Shown here in pieces: positions 36,042 through 44,693 of a stretch of 55,234 nucleotides of DNA. This stretch comes from Alkalihalobacillus sp. BA299. GTDB lineage: Bacteria; Bacillota; Bacilli; Bacillales; Bacillaceae_F. Position numbers and translations under genes: made by a program. The DNA lies in NCBI RefSeq assembly GCF_017745675.1, contig NZ_JAFLJM010000025.1, forward strand, positions 1-55,234, read 5' to 3'. Each line of letters begins with the position of its first letter. The stretch's first letter is position 1. The notes beneath the pieces were generated by a model. The model was not told the origin of the DNA. It searched no databases and was given only the letters and a program-made list of their open reading frames with translations.

Positions 36042-36164
36042 ATGAAAAAAAATAATAAAAAAGGTGTGGGTCCACAAAAGACTGTAGATCATACTTTGCA
36101 ACAGCAACAGTCTACTGCTTCAAACGCTTTTGCACCAGTAAAAACAAAAGCACTACTTGTCTAA
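36042..36164 (+). CDS. Small basic, glutamine-rich ORF (40 residues)
   Basis: MKKNNKKGVGPQKTVDHTLQ then QQQSTASNAFAPVKTKALLV. AGGTG lies 8 nt before the ATG. Lys/Asn/Gln-rich, no hydrophobic stretch. Composition and size recall small spore or stress proteins, but I do not recognise a family. Lies in the gap between nfeD and the DUF1002 gene, diverging from nfeD. Confidence 0.5.
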   Translation: MKKNNKKGVGPQKTVDHTLQQQQSTASNAFAPVKTKALLV

Positions 36165-36261
36165 AGTGATTTCAAAACTACATATTATAGAAGGAGGTAT
36201 TTTTTAGTAGGTTTCAGTTAATGAATATTAGTTACTAAGTTCATTAATTAAATATCTGATT

Positions 36262-36289
36262 AGCGAGTGAAACGTGATTTTCACTCGCT
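36262..36289. terminator. Hairpin between the 40-residue ORF and the DUF1002 gene
   Basis: AGCGAGTGAAA (36262-36272) with TTTCACTCGCT (36279-36289). The following T content is low on both strands, so termination would be moderate. The two genes converge here. Confidence 0.55.
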
Positions 36290-36336
36290 GACTTATTCTC
36301 CTTGGCGGCCACATAGTATTATACACAGCCATTCAT

Positions 36337-37209
36337 TTATTTAAATAACTCTTTAATTGCTTCAATAAAGCGTTGAAGTACATCTAATAAAGAAGCGATA
36401 AAGGATTGAGTATCTTCACGATTTAGGAAATCACCTAAATTATCACGAATTTTCCCAATTTGATTTTGAACTTGGTTCCAATCAATATTTAAATCCTTTA
36501 AACGCATAAATAGTGAAACGAGACCGTTTAATTCTTCTTCTGTTAAAGTAACGCCTAACTCTTGTGCCACTCTTTGGATGAGTTGACGAAGGTCCTCTTC
36601 TGATTCAACAGGGTTTTTAGCAATTTCTTCTTTAATACGGTTCATTAACTCTGTTGCTTCTTCCATACCGATACTTTCTGCAAGCTTACCCGTACGCACC
36701 ATTTCTTCATTAGCAATTTGCTTCTGTTCTTCAGGAATATCAATTTCAGTTGTAACTTCATAAGCCTTAATGATGCCCGTTAAACCTGCTGTACCAGATA
36801 CTTCAAATGGTGCTGTTACATAAATATCAGCATCTTTTACACCAGCAGTTACAAGTGCATTAGCATACATCGCTTCTGAAACCCAGCTAATATTATTTGT
36901 CTCTACATTAAGACCTGATCCAGATTCTGTTAATGTAATCATTGAAGATGAAATCGATCTTGTTCCTATTTGCCTCGCACTTACATAGTTTCCTAAATAT
37001 TGATGCTCTTCTTCATTCGTTACAAAAATAATTTCTACATTTTCTGGTGCGCCCATTTCATTTAATAAGCTTTTCTGTTGTTCTGCTGTTAAATTCTCTC
37101 CTAGCGTAACAATCATATCACCAGGCGCTGCATCAGCAGCAACAATACTTGGTATGAGTAATGTAAAAACAAGTAACAATGGAATTAGTTTCTTTTGCAA
37201 CCACTTCAT
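36337..37209 (-). CDS. Secreted DUF1002 (YpuA-like) protein
   Basis: 290 residues. A signal peptide (KKLIPLLLVFTLLIPSIVAADA, shown in pieces: basic start, hydrophobic core, cleavage near AADA-AP) precedes a DUF1002 region with MIVTLGENLTAEQQKSLLNE, SSSMITLTESGSGLNV and YANALVTAGVKDADIYVTAPFEVSGTAALTG-type motifs. The C-terminal third (about 170-290) is helical. Start ATG 37209 has AAAGGAG 9 nt upstream; the ATG at 37218 touches the site. Function unknown; expected outside the membrane. Confidence 0.87.
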   Translation of the reverse strand: MKWLQKKLIPLLLVFTLLIPSIVAADAAPGDMIVTLGENLTAEQQKSLLNEMGAPENVEIIFVTNEEEHQYLGNYVSARQIGTRSISSSMITLTESGSGLNVETNNISWVSEAMYANALVTAGVKDADIYVTAPFEVSGTAGLTGIIKAYEVTTEIDIPEEQKQIANEEMVRTGKLAESIGMEEATELMNRIKEEIAKNPVESEEDLRQLIQRVAQELGVTLTEEELNGLVSLFMRLKDLNIDWNQVQNQIGKIRDNLGDFLNREDTQSFIASLLDVLQRFIEAIKELFK

Positions 37210-37342
37210 AATATTCATCTCCTTTGAGATCTCTTTAAAAAAGTTAACGTACTAAACTTAAGAAAACAATTTTTCAAAGAAAATTTAAAGTGACTTTTGA
37301 CCTATTTATTTGTGTAAAACTATAAAAAATACCCATCTTTTT

Positions 37343-38566
37343 TCATATTATGGAATGACATTCCTTTAAAATAGGTATGCAAGTCCATGATGAAATTAGA
37401 ATTACAAACGAAATGCCAACTAAAAAAAATGACGAGAAAAACAATTCCGTTTCATCATACATTAGTAAACTAAATGTAATTGGACCGAAAGCGACCCCTA
37501 AAAAGCGGATCATTGAATATAAAGATACAACTAATCCTCTTTCATGTACTCCTACAGATGAAGTCACTGCTGTATTTGCAGCAGGAAGAAAAAAACCTAA
37601 GCCAATCGAAGCTAATGAAATTAACAACAACAGACTGATTAATCCATGGAAAAAGATTAGAAAAGCAAAACTGATCAACAAGATACTTAATCCCAGTAAT
37701 AAATAACGCTTAACTTTATCTCGGTCGTCCCCCATATTTCTACCCGTCCAATATGAAAATACTGTTAAAGCAATAAGCGGAAGCGCTAGATATATCCCTT
37801 TTTGAACCCCATAAATTCCATAGCTCTCTTCAAAATAATAAGACATAAAGAACATAAGTCCGAACAAAAGCAATAAACCAACACCACTTGCCAAAAAGAT
37901 AGGGATTAACCATTTAAACTCTCTTACAATAATCGTAAATACAGATCGACGGTATTCCGAAATACGCATTGGCTTTACATCTCTAGTTCGCTCATTCACC
38001 CAAACTTTTATCCCCCAATAAGCAAAAAAAGCGAAGAAGAAGTAAACCCAAAAAGTCCCAAACCATATAAATACCGCAATAAATGCACCAACAATTGGAC
38101 TTATCACTTTTCCGAGGCTATTAAATACCTCAACAGCTCCCAATGCTTTACTTCTTTCAGTTCCTTCAAATAAATCACCCGCTAAAGCCATGGCCATCGG
38201 AGAAGTACCACCTGCTCCAACACCTTGGAAAAAGCGACCAAATAATAATAATGAGAAAGCAGCTTGTCCCTTTAATAAAACAGGAGCTAGACCCGACATG
38301 ATACTCCCTATCATGATAAAGAGGAGAGAAAGCATGACTACCTTTTTTCTCCCTACTCTATCCGATATTCCCCCGATGATCGGGATCATCAATGCAGCTG
38401 GAATAGAAAATACCGTTAGAATAAGTCCCCCCTCTATAGCCGTTAATTGTAATTCATGCTGGATATTTGGAATAATCGGAATAAACATTGAATTTCCAAC
38501 GACCATAACAAATGGAAGTAAGCCGATTATTAAGATAATCATTGTTGTGGAAGACGACTTTTTCAA
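37343..38566 (-). CDS. MFS (DHA1-type) efflux transporter
   Basis: 407 residues with about 12 helices. Motif A GGISDRVGRKKVVML (loop 2-3) and the drug:proton antiporter block FFQGVGAGGTSPMAMALAGD are present, followed by GAVEVFNSLGKVISPIVGAF, suggesting proton-driven export of a drug-like compound. The central cytoplasmic loop is about residues 190-215. Gene stands alone, 134 bp upstream of the DUF1002 gene and divergent from yqfZ. Substrate cannot be predicted. An unrelated gene occupies this site in B. subtilis. Confidence 0.88.
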   Translation of the reverse strand: MKKSSSTTMIILIIGLLPFVMVVGNSMFIPIIPNIQHELQLTAIEGGLILTVFSIPAALMIPIIGGISDRVGRKKVVMLSLLFIMIGSIMSGLAPVLLKGQAAFSLLLFGRFFQGVGAGGTSPMAMALAGDLFEGTERSKALGAVEVFNSLGKVISPIVGAFIAVFIWFGTFWVYFFFAFFAYWGIKVWVNERTRDVKPMRISEYRRSVFTIIVREFKWLIPIFLASGVGLLLLFGLMFFMSYYFEESYGIYGVQKGIYLALPLIALTVFSYWTGRNMGDDRDKVKRYLLLGLSILLISFAFLIFFHGLISLLLLISLASIGLGFFLPAANTAVTSSVGVHERGLVVSLYSMIRFLGVAFGPITFSLLMYDETELFFSSFFLVGISFVILISSWTCIPILKECHSII

Positions 38567-38670
38567 TGGAATTCCCCTTCCTCAAAAGACAAATCATTTT
38601 TTAGTCATATTTACTAAAAGACATGAATATATATTGTTAAGATATTTACTTTAATAAGGAGGACAAGCTA

Positions 38671-39039
38671 TTGAGCACCAAATTGAGCTTTAAACATAGT
38701 CTTGCTTTAATTTTAATTGTTATTATTGCATGTTATAGCCTTTATTATGATCTTACGACTGGTACTTTACCCAAAGTTAACGATAGTTCAACAACCAAAG
38801 CTCCACAAGAAAATCAAGTAAATATCGCTATCGAAGAAGAAGCCTTACCTGCACAAGAAGTTGTTGTTGAAAATGGCTATACCGTTCTTTCGATTGTAGA
38901 ACATCTGCACGAAGGACCTGTACCCGCCTCCATTCAACAAATTATTTATGATTTTCAAGAGTTAAATCCCGGTGTCACTGCAGATAAAATACAAGTTGGA
39001 AAAACATATTTGTTTCCCCTTTACACAAATTCTGAATAA
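38671..39039 (+). CDS. yqfZ: LysM-like anchored protein YqfZ
   Basis: 122 residues. Membrane helix about 10-27, linker, then a LysM-like domain: ENGYTVLSIVEHLHEGPVPA, IIYDFQELNPGVTADKIQVGKTYLFP. LysM domains bind peptidoglycan sugars. Start is TTG with AAGGAGG upstream. Located directly before ispG as in B. subtilis yqfZ-ispG. Confidence 0.82.
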   Translation: MSTKLSFKHSLALILIVIIACYSLYYDLTTGTLPKVNDSSTTKAPQENQVNIAIEEEALPAQEVVVENGYTVLSIVEHLHEGPVPASIQQIIYDFQELNPGVTADKIQVGKTYLFPLYTNSE

Positions 39040-39130
39040 CAATACCTTGCCAAACAAAATAGGTGACTGATAGAATATATACGTGTGCCATTTATACACA
39101 TTAGTTGAAAATAAAAGGGGCGAACGATTC

Positions 39131-40219
39131 ATGACCCAAATCACTCACCGAACACAAACTCGGCCAGTGCAAGTTGGCGGAATTACAATAGGTGGCAATA
39201 ATGAAGTTGTTATCCAAAGTATGACAACCACTAAAACACATGATGTTGAAGCAACTGTTGCAGAAATCAAGCGGCTAGAAGAAGCAGGTTGTCAAATTGT
39301 TAGGGTAGCTTGTCCTGATATGCGTGCAGCAGAAGCAATTTCTGCAATAAAAGCAAGAATTAATATTCCTCTTGTTGTAGATATACATTTTGATTATAAA
39401 CTTGCATTAAAGGCGATTGAAGGTGGAGCTGACAAAATCCGAATTAATCCAGGCAATATTGGAAAGCGGGAAAAAGTAGAGGCTGTTGTGAAAGCCGCAA
39501 AAGAAAAAGGTATTCCAATTCGTATTGGAGTTAATGCAGGATCCCTTGAGAAGAAAATTTTAGATAAATACGGTTATCCTACTGCAGATGGCATGGTTGA
39601 AAGTGCATTGCATCACATAAGTATTCTTGAAGAACTTGATTTCCATGATATTATCGTATCAATGAAAGCATCTGATGTGAACTTAGCAATAGAGGCTTAT
39701 GAAAAAGCCGCAAAAGCGTTTAGTTATCCACTTCACTTAGGTATCACCGAATCAGGCACTTTATTTGCTGGTACAATTAAGAGTGCAGCTGGATTAGGTG
39801 CAATTCTAAATATGGGCATTGGAAATACAGTTCGTATCTCATTAAGCGCTGATCCTGTTGAAGAAGTAAAAGTAGCACGTGAATTGCTGAAGTCATTTGG
39901 ATTAGCTGCAAATGCAGCTACTCTTATTTCATGTCCTACTTGTGGCCGAATTGAAATTGACTTGATAAAAATCGCAAATGAAATTGAAGATTATATTTCA
40001 ACCATTAAAGCACCGATCAAAGTTGCAGTTCTTGGATGTGCTGTAAATGGTCCAGGAGAAGCGAGAGAAGCCGATATTGGAATAGCAGGTGCGCGTGGTG
40101 AAGGCTTATTGTTCAGACATGGTGAAATCGTTAGAAAAGTTCCCGAGGAAATAATGGTCGAGGAATTGAAAAAAGAAATTGATAAAATTGCTTTAGAAAA
40201 ACTAGCTAAACAAGAATAG
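39131..40219 (+). CDS. ispG: (E)-4-hydroxy-3-methylbut-2-enyl-diphosphate synthase
   Basis: 362 residues. Penultimate step of the MEP isoprenoid pathway: a [4Fe-4S] enzyme converting MEcPP to HMBPP. A TIM barrel comes first ([38 protein letters not shown]), followed by the cluster-binding Cys in ISCPTCGR and [12 protein letters not shown]. The ATG at 39131 follows AAAGGGGCG; the longer frame from 39083 lacks a site. It is paired functionally with ispH at the right end of the window. Confidence 0.96.
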   Translation: MTQITHRTQTRPVQVGGITIGGNNEVVIQSMTTTKTHDVEATVAEIKRLEEAGCQIVRVACPDMRAAEAISAIKARINIPLVVDIHFDYKLALKAIEGGADKIRINPGNIGKREKVEAVVKAAKEKGIPIRIGVNAGSLEKKILDKYGYPTADGMVESALHHISILEELDFHDIIVSMKASDVNLAIEAYEKAAKAFSYPLHLGITESGTLFAGTIKSAAGLGAILNMGIGNTVRISLSADPVEEVKVARELLKSFGLAANAATLISCPTCGRIEIDLIKIANEIEDYISTIKAPIKVAVLGCAVNGPGEAREADIGIAGARGEGLLFRHGEIVRKVPEEIMVEELKKEIDKIALEKLAKQE

Positions 40220-40251
40220 TTAACTTTTTAATCACCTGATAATTATGGAGT

Positions 40252-40282
40252 AATAAGCACACGCTAGACGCGTGTGCTTATT
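40252..40282. terminator. Bidirectional terminator ispG/yqfX
   Basis: Perfect 13-bp stem AATAAGCACACGC/GCGTGTGCTTATT with a 5-nt loop between the convergent genes. U-rich sequence follows on the plus strand. Confidence 0.85.
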
Positions 40283-40339
40283 TAATAACTCCCCTTCAAA
40301 ATTGTAGGTGATGGTGATATGGATTCCTGCTTTGACTTA

Positions 40340-40738
40340 CTAAAAGAATGGCGAGAAAAAGACGGTCAAGATTATCGACAATGCACCAATACCAATAGCC
40401 CAGTTACCAAGTGCATTTGCCCCAGCCCTTCTCGCTACGAATCCGACAATGATCCCTGCTGCTCCTAAAAGGATTGGCAAGAAGAACAATGACAGAATGG
40501 AAAGCACAATAGCAAATGTTCCGACTCCACGACCACCAGCGATCGCGTCGTCATCGTTTGCTTCTGCTGTTTCTTCCCGTTCTTCTGTACGTCCACCAAA
40601 TGCTCCCGTCATTGGTGTAACTTCAGCAGCCGTTTCCTCTTCAAATGTCTCTGGTCTTTCACGGTCTCTTTCTTCTGGCCTTACATCAATGGTATGATCA
40701 TCTTCATTGAAGCCTTTATAATCATTATTATCAGCCAA
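40340..40738 (-). CDS. yqfX: YqfX-like membrane protein
   Basis: 132 residues. A hydrophilic, acidic and threonine/glutamate-rich N-terminus (about 1-72) then two membrane helices with LSLFFLPILLGAAGIIVGFVARRAGA and LGNWAIGIGALSIILTVFF. The TTG at 40738 follows GCGAGGG; the open frame extends back to 40948 but overlaps yqfW on the other strand and has no site. Position next to ispG and yqfW matches yqfX. Function unknown. Confidence 0.8.
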   Translation of the reverse strand: MADNNDYKGFNEDDHTIDVRPEERDRERPETFEEETAAEVTPMTGAFGGRTEEREETAEANDDDAIAGGRGVGTFAIVLSILSLFFLPILLGAAGIIVGFVARRAGANALGNWAIGIGALSIILTVFFSPFF

Positions 40739-40856
40739 AACTAATCCCTCGCTTTCTATATTTGGGGGAGCATTAATAGTATGACTCACGCGCCATTGAA
40801 TATAGGTGACAATGATTGCATGCATAGGAAACGATTTATTTTTTAAGAGGTGAATT

Positions 40857-41432
40857 ATGAAAAAATCAAAAGTATTCGGTTTTGATATCGATGGAACTAT
40901 TACAGATCCCGCTACATTTGTCCCGTATTTAAATAAACACTTTAACAAAAATATTACTTTAAATGATATTACAGAATATGACTTAACCCAAGTTCTTGGT
41001 GTAACATCAGAACAATTTTGGAAATGGATGAAAGAACATGAAAGTCATATTTATTCAAAAGCTGATTTAGCTAGCTATGCCAAAAATGCGCTTAATACAT
41101 GGAAAAATACCCATAAAATGATTTACATAAGCGCAAGAGGAGATCATTTGTATGAATTAACCGAAAAATGGTTTCAAACAAAGAAAATTCCATATGACCA
41201 AATTAAATTAATTGGCAGTCATAATAAAATCAACTCTATAAAAGAACAAAGACTTGATATTTTCTTTGAAGATAAACATGATAATGCATGTGATATTGCT
41301 GAAGAGTGCAAAATACCTGTTTTACTATTTGATACTCCATACAATCGTCTTTCTGTTCCAAACAATGTTATTAGAGTACAAAACTGGAATGAAGCGACCC
41401 ATTGGGTAGACCTATGGTTAAAGCAAGAGTAA
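40857..41432 (+). CDS. yqfW: 5'-nucleotidase-like HAD protein YqfW
   Basis: 191 residues. HAD motif I FGFDIDGTITDP, motif II ISARG, and later DIFFEDKHDNACDIAEE (motif IV acidic). It belongs to the cytosolic deoxyribonucleotidase (NT5C) type, so probably dephosphorylates pyrimidine deoxynucleotides. AAGAGGTG precedes the ATG. Its terminator separates it from zur. Confidence 0.85.
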   Translation: MKKSKVFGFDIDGTITDPATFVPYLNKHFNKNITLNDITEYDLTQVLGVTSEQFWKWMKEHESHIYSKADLASYAKNALNTWKNTHKMIYISARGDHLYELTEKWFQTKKIPYDQIKLIGSHNKINSIKEQRLDIFFEDKHDNACDIAEECKIPVLLFDTPYNRLSVPNNVIRVQNWNEATHWVDLWLKQE

Positions 41433-41437
41433 TAAGA

Positions 41438-41472
41438 AAGGAAAGAGGTTCCTTGTTGGATCCTCTTTCCTT
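41438..41472. terminator. Bidirectional terminator yqfW/zur
   Basis: AAGGAAAGAGG/CCTCTTTCCTT with a 13-nt loop, then TTTATT on the plus strand; the zur stop codon is immediately beyond (41474). Confidence 0.85.
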
Positions 41473-41473
41473 T

Positions 41474-41905
41474 TTATTGTAATTCAGTCTGAACGGGTGT
41501 ACAGCTATTACAATATCCGTATATTTCAAACTTATGTCCAGTCACTTCGAAATCCTGGAATTTAATATTTAAATCCTCCATAGGGCAATTGTGGACAGCT
41601 TTTGTTTTTCCGCATTCTAAACAAATTAAATGATGATGATGATGGGAAGTGGAGCATGAGAAACGAAACTTTTTTTCACCCTCTAATTCGGTTACTTCTA
41701 ATATATCCAAATCGGCAAAGACAGCTAAGTTTCGATAAATCGTATCAAAACTTAAACCTGGATAATCGTTACACATTTTCTCAAGTACATCTTTAGCTGA
41801 AAGATATCTTTTTTCATCAGCAAATAATCGAATCATTTCTTCACGCTTTTTTGTATATTTATATCCTTTTTCCTTTAATCGTTCCAGGGCTTGCGACACA
41901 TTCAT
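41474..41905 (-). CDS. zur: Zinc uptake regulator Zur (Fur family)
   Basis: 143 residues. A winged-helix domain (YTKKREEMIRLFADEKRYLSAK, FDTIYRNLAVF recognition helix) precedes the dimerisation domain with HHHHHLICLECGK and CPM...YGYCNSC. Two CxxC pairs hold the structural zinc. Genome context makes zinc the likely metal: it is the last gene of an operon with an ABC importer, its start overlapping the permease stop by 4 bp (ATGA). Synteny (yqfV) agrees. Autoregulation would follow from the operon structure. Confidence 0.92.
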   Translation of the reverse strand: MNVSQALERLKEKGYKYTKKREEMIRLFADEKRYLSAKDVLEKMCNDYPGLSFDTIYRNLAVFADLDILEVTELEGEKKFRFSCSTSHHHHHLICLECGKTKAVHNCPMEDLNIKFQDFEVTGHKFEIYGYCNSCTPVQTELQ

Positions 41906-42759
41906 AAAGTAACTTTCTCCTTTCGTTTCCCTTTAAGTAGATGATGAAGAAGGTGAGCTATAATAAGCCAAATCGTACCAAACAATACAATTCCTCCACC
42001 AGTTGCAATATTTAAATAATATGAAAAGTAAGAACCGGTTACCATTGACAACTGTCCAAACAAAACAGACAAGAGCAGCAAGCTTTTAAAGCTTTTCGCA
42101 AAGACAATTGCAGCTGCAGCTGGTAAAACAATCATGGCACCCACAAGTAATATCCCAACAACTTTCATCGAGACTCCGATTACTAATGCAATTAAAAAAG
42201 AAAATATTAAATTGATGCGTTTGACCAATATTCCTGATACTTTTGCAAACTCTTGATCAAATGAAATTGAGACAAACTCTTTATAAAACAATGACAATAT
42301 AATAAGCACTAAGATTGAAGTAAAGATCATAAAGTGTAAATCCTGTAACGTTACACTGACAATGCTTCCGAATAAATACGTAAACCACTGATTATAACCC
42401 GTTTTAGATATACTAATAATAATTGCACTCAATCCAACTCCCGTTGAAAGAATAATGGGAATGGCTATTTCTTGAAAATCTTTATAGAGCTGTCTTAATC
42501 TTTCAATTATTAACGATCCTATAAATGCAAATACTAACCCAAAATATAGTGGATTTACCATTGAAAAAACAGCAAGCGATTGAGTTAGTAAAATACCTGC
42601 CGCAATTCCTGTTAACGTAATATGGGATAATGACTCCGAAATAACTGAAATTCTTCGAACGAGCAAAAATAATCCTAACAATGGACATACCAAACCAATT
42701 AATAGAGCCGCAACCATCCCTCGTTCAATAAAGGTTAAATTTGATAAGATTTCTAACAT
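41902..42759 (-). CDS. Metal ABC transporter permease (zinc type), copy 2
   Basis: 285 residues, ABC-3 family (ZnuB/MntC). About eight helices; motifs SESLSHITLTGIAAG and VGILLVGAMIVLPAAAA are shared with the upstream permease, to which it is clearly paralogous (NPLYFG, LSTGVG/LSSGIG, FGSIVSVT/FGSVITVT). The ATG at 42759 follows GTAGGAGTG. It is 80 bp downstream of its paralogue and overlaps zur. Metal specificity is inferred from zur linkage. Confidence 0.9.
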   Translation of the reverse strand: MLEILSNLTFIERGMVAALLIGLVCPLLGLFLLVRRISVISESLSHITLTGIAAGILLTQSLAVFSMVNPLYFGLVFAFIGSLIIERLRQLYKDFQEIAIPIILSTGVGLSAIIISISKTGYNQWFTYLFGSIVSVTLQDLHFMIFTSILVLIILSLFYKEFVSISFDQEFAKVSGILVKRINLIFSFLIALVIGVSMKVVGILLVGAMIVLPAAAAIVFAKSFKSLLLLSVLFGQLSMVTGSYFSYYLNIATGGGIVLFGTIWLIIAHLLHHLLKGKRKEKVTL

Positions 42760-42839
42760 TCATGCACTCCTACTCTATTCTGTCTTATTGATTTTACTTT
42801 AGAACAAGGCTCAAGACAACAATGTAACTTCGCTCATTT

Positions 42840-43706
42840 TCAAGCACTAATGTTGGGCTTTCGTTTTAAAAAAAGTTTTTCCTTTAACTTTTTAATGGAT
42901 AAGCATATCACTAATATAAGTACAGAAATGAGAACGATCGTTCCTCCAGGAGCTATGTCCAATTGAAAGGCAGCAATTAATCCTCCAATCACTGCTATTT
43001 CGCCGAAGATAATCGAATAAAAAAACATTTGTCTAAACCCTTTTGCAATTCTCATACTGGTCGCTACAGGAAGTGTCATTAATGCAGATACAAGGAGAAT
43101 TCCAACGATTCGCATTGAAGCTGCAATAACAAGCGCAACTATTATAATGAACACAATATGGATAAAAGTCTTATTTAATCCAGAAACTGTTGCCTGTTCT
43201 TCATCAAAGGCTAAATAAAAGAGCTCTTTAAATAAGAAGATTGTAACGATAATTACAACGATGGATATAACTAGGACAGTATATAAATCTGAACGAGTTA
43301 CCGTAATAACACTTCCAAACAAATAATTAAACAAGTCATTATTAAAGCCATCAGCTAAAGAAATCAGGACGACTCCAATTCCTATACCACTCGAAAGAAG
43401 AATGGGAATGGCCAGTTCCTTATAATATTTATAAAGGTTTCTTAGTTTTTCAAGAAGTAATGAGCCACCTACGGCTGCTCCCATCCCCATGTACAGAGGA
43501 TTAATCCCTTGAAATAATACAAAATGTTTCCCTAATAATAAACTTGCAGCAATGCCTGTTAGCGTAATATGTGAAAGGGTATCTGCAATTAAAGATAATC
43601 GGCGAACAACAAGAAAAACTCCTAACATTGGCGCAATAAGTCCAATTAATAGCCCTGTATAAAAGGCATTTTGTAAAAACTCATATTTCAGAAAAGCATC
43701 AATCAT
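42840..43706 (-). CDS. Metal ABC transporter permease (zinc type), copy 1
   Basis: 288 residues, ABC-3 family with about eight helices. SLIADTLSHITLTGIAAS, LLSSGIGIGVVLIS and IVGILLVSALMTLPVAT are family blocks. The ATG at 43706 lies inside the ATPase gene end (8-bp overlap) with GAAGAGGG as binding site, so the two are coupled; the frame can be read from a GTG at 43724. A basic tail (KKLKEKLFLKRK) ends the protein. Confidence 0.9.
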   Translation of the reverse strand: MIDAFLKYEFLQNAFYTGLLIGLIAPMLGVFLVVRRLSLIADTLSHITLTGIAASLLLGKHFVLFQGINPLYMGMGAAVGGSLLLEKLRNLYKYYKELAIPILLSSGIGIGVVLISLADGFNNDLFNYLFGSVITVTRSDLYTVLVISIVVIIVTIFLFKELFYLAFDEEQATVSGLNKTFIHIVFIIIVALVIAASMRIVGILLVSALMTLPVATSMRIAKGFRQMFFYSIIFGEIAVIGGLIAAFQLDIAPGGTIVLISVLILVICLSIKKLKEKLFLKRKPNISA

Positions 43707-44481
43707 GTTTGCAGCCCTCTTCACAATGATTGTGGCTTAAGAGTTGGACATTGTGGCCAAAAAAGGAGGAAAGGTTATGGTTTTTTTCAAATTCTTCGCG
43801 GTCACCATGAAAGTGTAATGTTGTATGAATGCAAGCGATGTCTGTCACATGCTCAACCATTGTACTTATATCATGGGTTACTAATAGTAACGTAATATTT
43901 TTATTCCGATTTAACTCCATTAACATTTGATAAAAAGATCGGACTGAGCTTGAATCAATACCAACAGTTGGCTCGTCTAAAATTAACAATTTAGGGTTGC
44001 TGACTAATGCTCTTGCAATGAACACTCGTTGTTGTTGTCCTCCAGATAATTCGCCAATATTTTGGTTCGTATATTCTGTCATTCCAACGTTTTTTATAGC
44101 TTCATGAACCTTTTTCTTATCTTTTTTTGTCATAAATCGAAATAGCCCTATTTTTGCATATAACCCCATTGAGACCACTTCATACACTGTCGCAGGAAAA
44201 CCAGAATTAAAGCTATTTGCTTTTTGCGAAACGAAGCCTATTTTATCCCATGCTTTAAATTTATTCACACGCTGACCAAATAATAGAACTTCTCCTGTCT
44301 GTGGTGTTAATAACCCTAATATACATTTAATTAAAGTCGATTTTCCGGAGCCATTAGGTCCAACTAAACCTAAAAAAGCACCTTCTTTTACCTTTAAATT
44401 GACGTTTTCTAATACATCTTTGTTCTGATAACGAAAAGAAACTTTTTCGACTTCAATCGCATTATTCTGATAATCAATCAT
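43699..44481 (-). CDS. znuC: Metal ABC transporter ATPase (ZnuC type)
   Basis: 260 residues. Walker A GPNGSGKST, Q-loop FVSQKA, signature LSGGQQQR, Walker B LLILDEP and the H-loop VTHD are intact. The C-terminus carries a His/Cys-rich tail (HGDREEFEKNH... HNHCEEGCKHD), often seen in zinc-handling ATPases. First gene of the operon ATPase-permease-permease-zur; GGAGGAAG precedes the ATG. No substrate-binding lipoprotein gene is in the operon. Confidence 0.9.
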   Translation of the reverse strand: MIDYQNNAIEVEKVSFRYQNKDVLENVNLKVKEGAFLGLVGPNGSGKSTLIKCILGLLTPQTGEVLLFGQRVNKFKAWDKIGFVSQKANSFNSGFPATVYEVVSMGLYAKIGLFRFMTKKDKKKVHEAIKNVGMTEYTNQNIGELSGGQQQRVFIARALVSNPKLLILDEPTVGIDSSSVRSFYQMLMELNRNKNITLLLVTHDISTMVEHVTDIACIHTTLHFHGDREEFEKNHNLSSFFGHNVQLLSHNHCEEGCKHD

Positions 44482-44522
44482 AATCTTCCTCCAAATTAAT
44501 ACTGTCCTTTTATTATAGCATA

Positions 44523-44541
44523 AATAAGAATTGTTCTTATT
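44523..44541 (-). promoter_or_regulatory. Fur-family (probably Zur) operator upstream of the zinc operon
   Basis: A 19-bp palindrome AATAAGAATTGTTCTTATT (8-3-8) directly upstream of a TATAAT -10 box (about 44513-44518 on the minus strand, GCTATAATAAAAGG). Spacing and 7-1-7-like symmetry fit a Fur-family site, but the sequence differs from the B. subtilis Zur consensus (TCGTAATNATTACGA). Linkage to zur makes Zur the best candidate. Confidence 0.5.
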
Positions 44542-44693
44542 AATTAGACTTTGTTAAAGTAAATTGTTGATTTCATTCAGCACTACATAAACGAGTCACA
44601 CATATGCAAAGTAACCTAGAAAATTATATAATAAAACAAATAAAGCTGATTTCCAATCAATAACTAACAGGTTTATAAGGGATGTGAATTTTC

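Noticed and set aside
40739..40948. Longer YqfX starting at 40948
   Set aside because: It would overlap yqfW on the opposite strand by 92 bp, and GCGAGGG indicates the TTG at 40738.
41630..41650. ATG triplet repeat as a microsatellite
   Set aside because: It is simply the run of His codons of Zur's metal-binding segment read on the other strand.
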